A stretch of 64,000 nt of DNA from Suillus spraguei (Eukaryota; Basidiomycota; Agaricomycetes; Boletales; Suillaceae), in the NCBI GenBank assembly GCA_016800925.1, contig JABCPU010000251.1:1-64000 (forward strand), in the 5' to 3' direction. Within the stretch, counting starts at the first letter, position 1. Each line of letters begins with the position of its first letter. Positions 63,524 through 64,000 of the stretch are shown here, in pieces. Below the pieces are notes generated by a model. That model saw nothing but the letters and a program-made list of their open reading frames with translations. It was not told the origin of the DNA and did not search any database. The position numbers and the translations under genes were made by a program.

Positions 63524-64000
63524 GATAGAACATGTCAGTGATAACTTTAATGTGTGAATAAGTAAAGAGTGACCTTGTGAGCATCTATTCCTGACAGCCT
63601 TGCAAGCCCTGGCACCTGCGCCAGTTGATCAGTCAGGCTCATCCTACTGAGCGCAGCAAGCTTCTTCTTTTTTTGTACTTTCCAGCTATTCTCATTCATC
63701 ATACTGTCGAAACTTCGAATACTTCTTGCATCATGAGCATATGCTTCCTCCTTTCTTTTGTCTTCCTCATCCTCACCATCTTCCTTGTCATCATCACTCT
63801 CTTCACTCTCATCCTCCTCCCCTTCTACATCTTCATTTACATAAGTTGAGTGAGCTCATAGATGAGTCAGAGGTGTATGAACCAAGGAAAGCATGCATGT
63901 GCAAAGAGGAGTCACTGGTGTGGAACCAAAGGTATAAAGGGTACGAGCCAATGAGGTGATGTATGAGTCATAGGTAAATGCAAAGGAAAAGATGAAAGGA
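63524..64000. other. no gene recognised
   Basis: CT-rich stretch at 63650-63840 giving Leu/Ile/Phe-rich frames (possible hydrophobic peptide MSICFLLSFVFLILTIF), more likely composition. A possible exon end YEPRKACMCKEESL near 63880 has no known match. Confidence 0.35.

Overview
The window is nuclear DNA of a filamentous basidiomycete, most likely an Agaricomycete. Genes have many 45-80 nt GT..AG introns, and several families are ones I associate with mushroom-forming fungi: NACHT NTPase fragments, TKL-type kinases with HGDLTG loops, WW-like membrane proteins and IS630/Tc1 transposases. No database search was possible; names rest on motif recognition. The stretch is transposon-rich and gene-poor, with far more gene debris than intact genes.

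Layout. 1-4300: 3' part of a Ty3/gypsy chromovirus (copy 1), cut by the window edge. 4.3-9.1 kb: decayed host genes (coiled-coil protein, conserved hypothetical, NACHT start). 9129-12296: a 3.2 kb unit with 52-bp inverted ends enclosing an intron-containing XRN1 fragment. 13.0-16.4 kb: a Cys-rich membrane protein gene whose 5' end is fused to an inverted amidase fragment. 16.4-18.9 kb: minisatellite, transposase relic, little else. 18958-23504: a head-to-tail mosaic of four truncated housekeeping gene pieces, EPT1 > HisRS > SEC23 > amidase. Its last 1.1 kb is also present in inverted orientation at 15.2-16.4 kb. 23.7-25.3 kb: forkhead gene. 25.86-27.4 kb: three tandem hairpins, then a truncated Helitron helicase. 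27.5-30.4 kb: satellite-like arrays. 30.4-32.9 kb: 5'-truncated chromovirus copy 2 next to a broken Myb/SANT-like gene.

34.0-48.0 kb is the best-preserved genic block. Two paralogous six-exon genes (about 1186 and 1175 aa; zinc finger plus a tyrosine-recombinase-like C-terminal part) flank one multi-exon gene with three tandem protein-kinase-like domains. Only the third domain keeps all catalytic motifs I could check. 48-54.6 kb holds decayed minus-strand genes and a second SEC23 fragment.

55191-63523 is a nested insertion. A full-length chromovirus (copy 4 in my working, called the full-length copy here; 475-bp LTRs, GTTAC target duplication) sits inside the left 41-bp terminal inverted repeat of a small TA-flanked DNA transposon with a psq-like helix-turn-helix relic. 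The retroelement carries gag, pol with chromodomain, and an extra zinc-knuckle ORF3. It also has an 11-nt self-complementarity between the predicted RNA 5' end and the primer-binding site, as in Tf1-type self-priming. All five differences between its LTRs, and most of its in-frame stops, are CpG transitions, which points to cytosine methylation and deamination acting on repeats.
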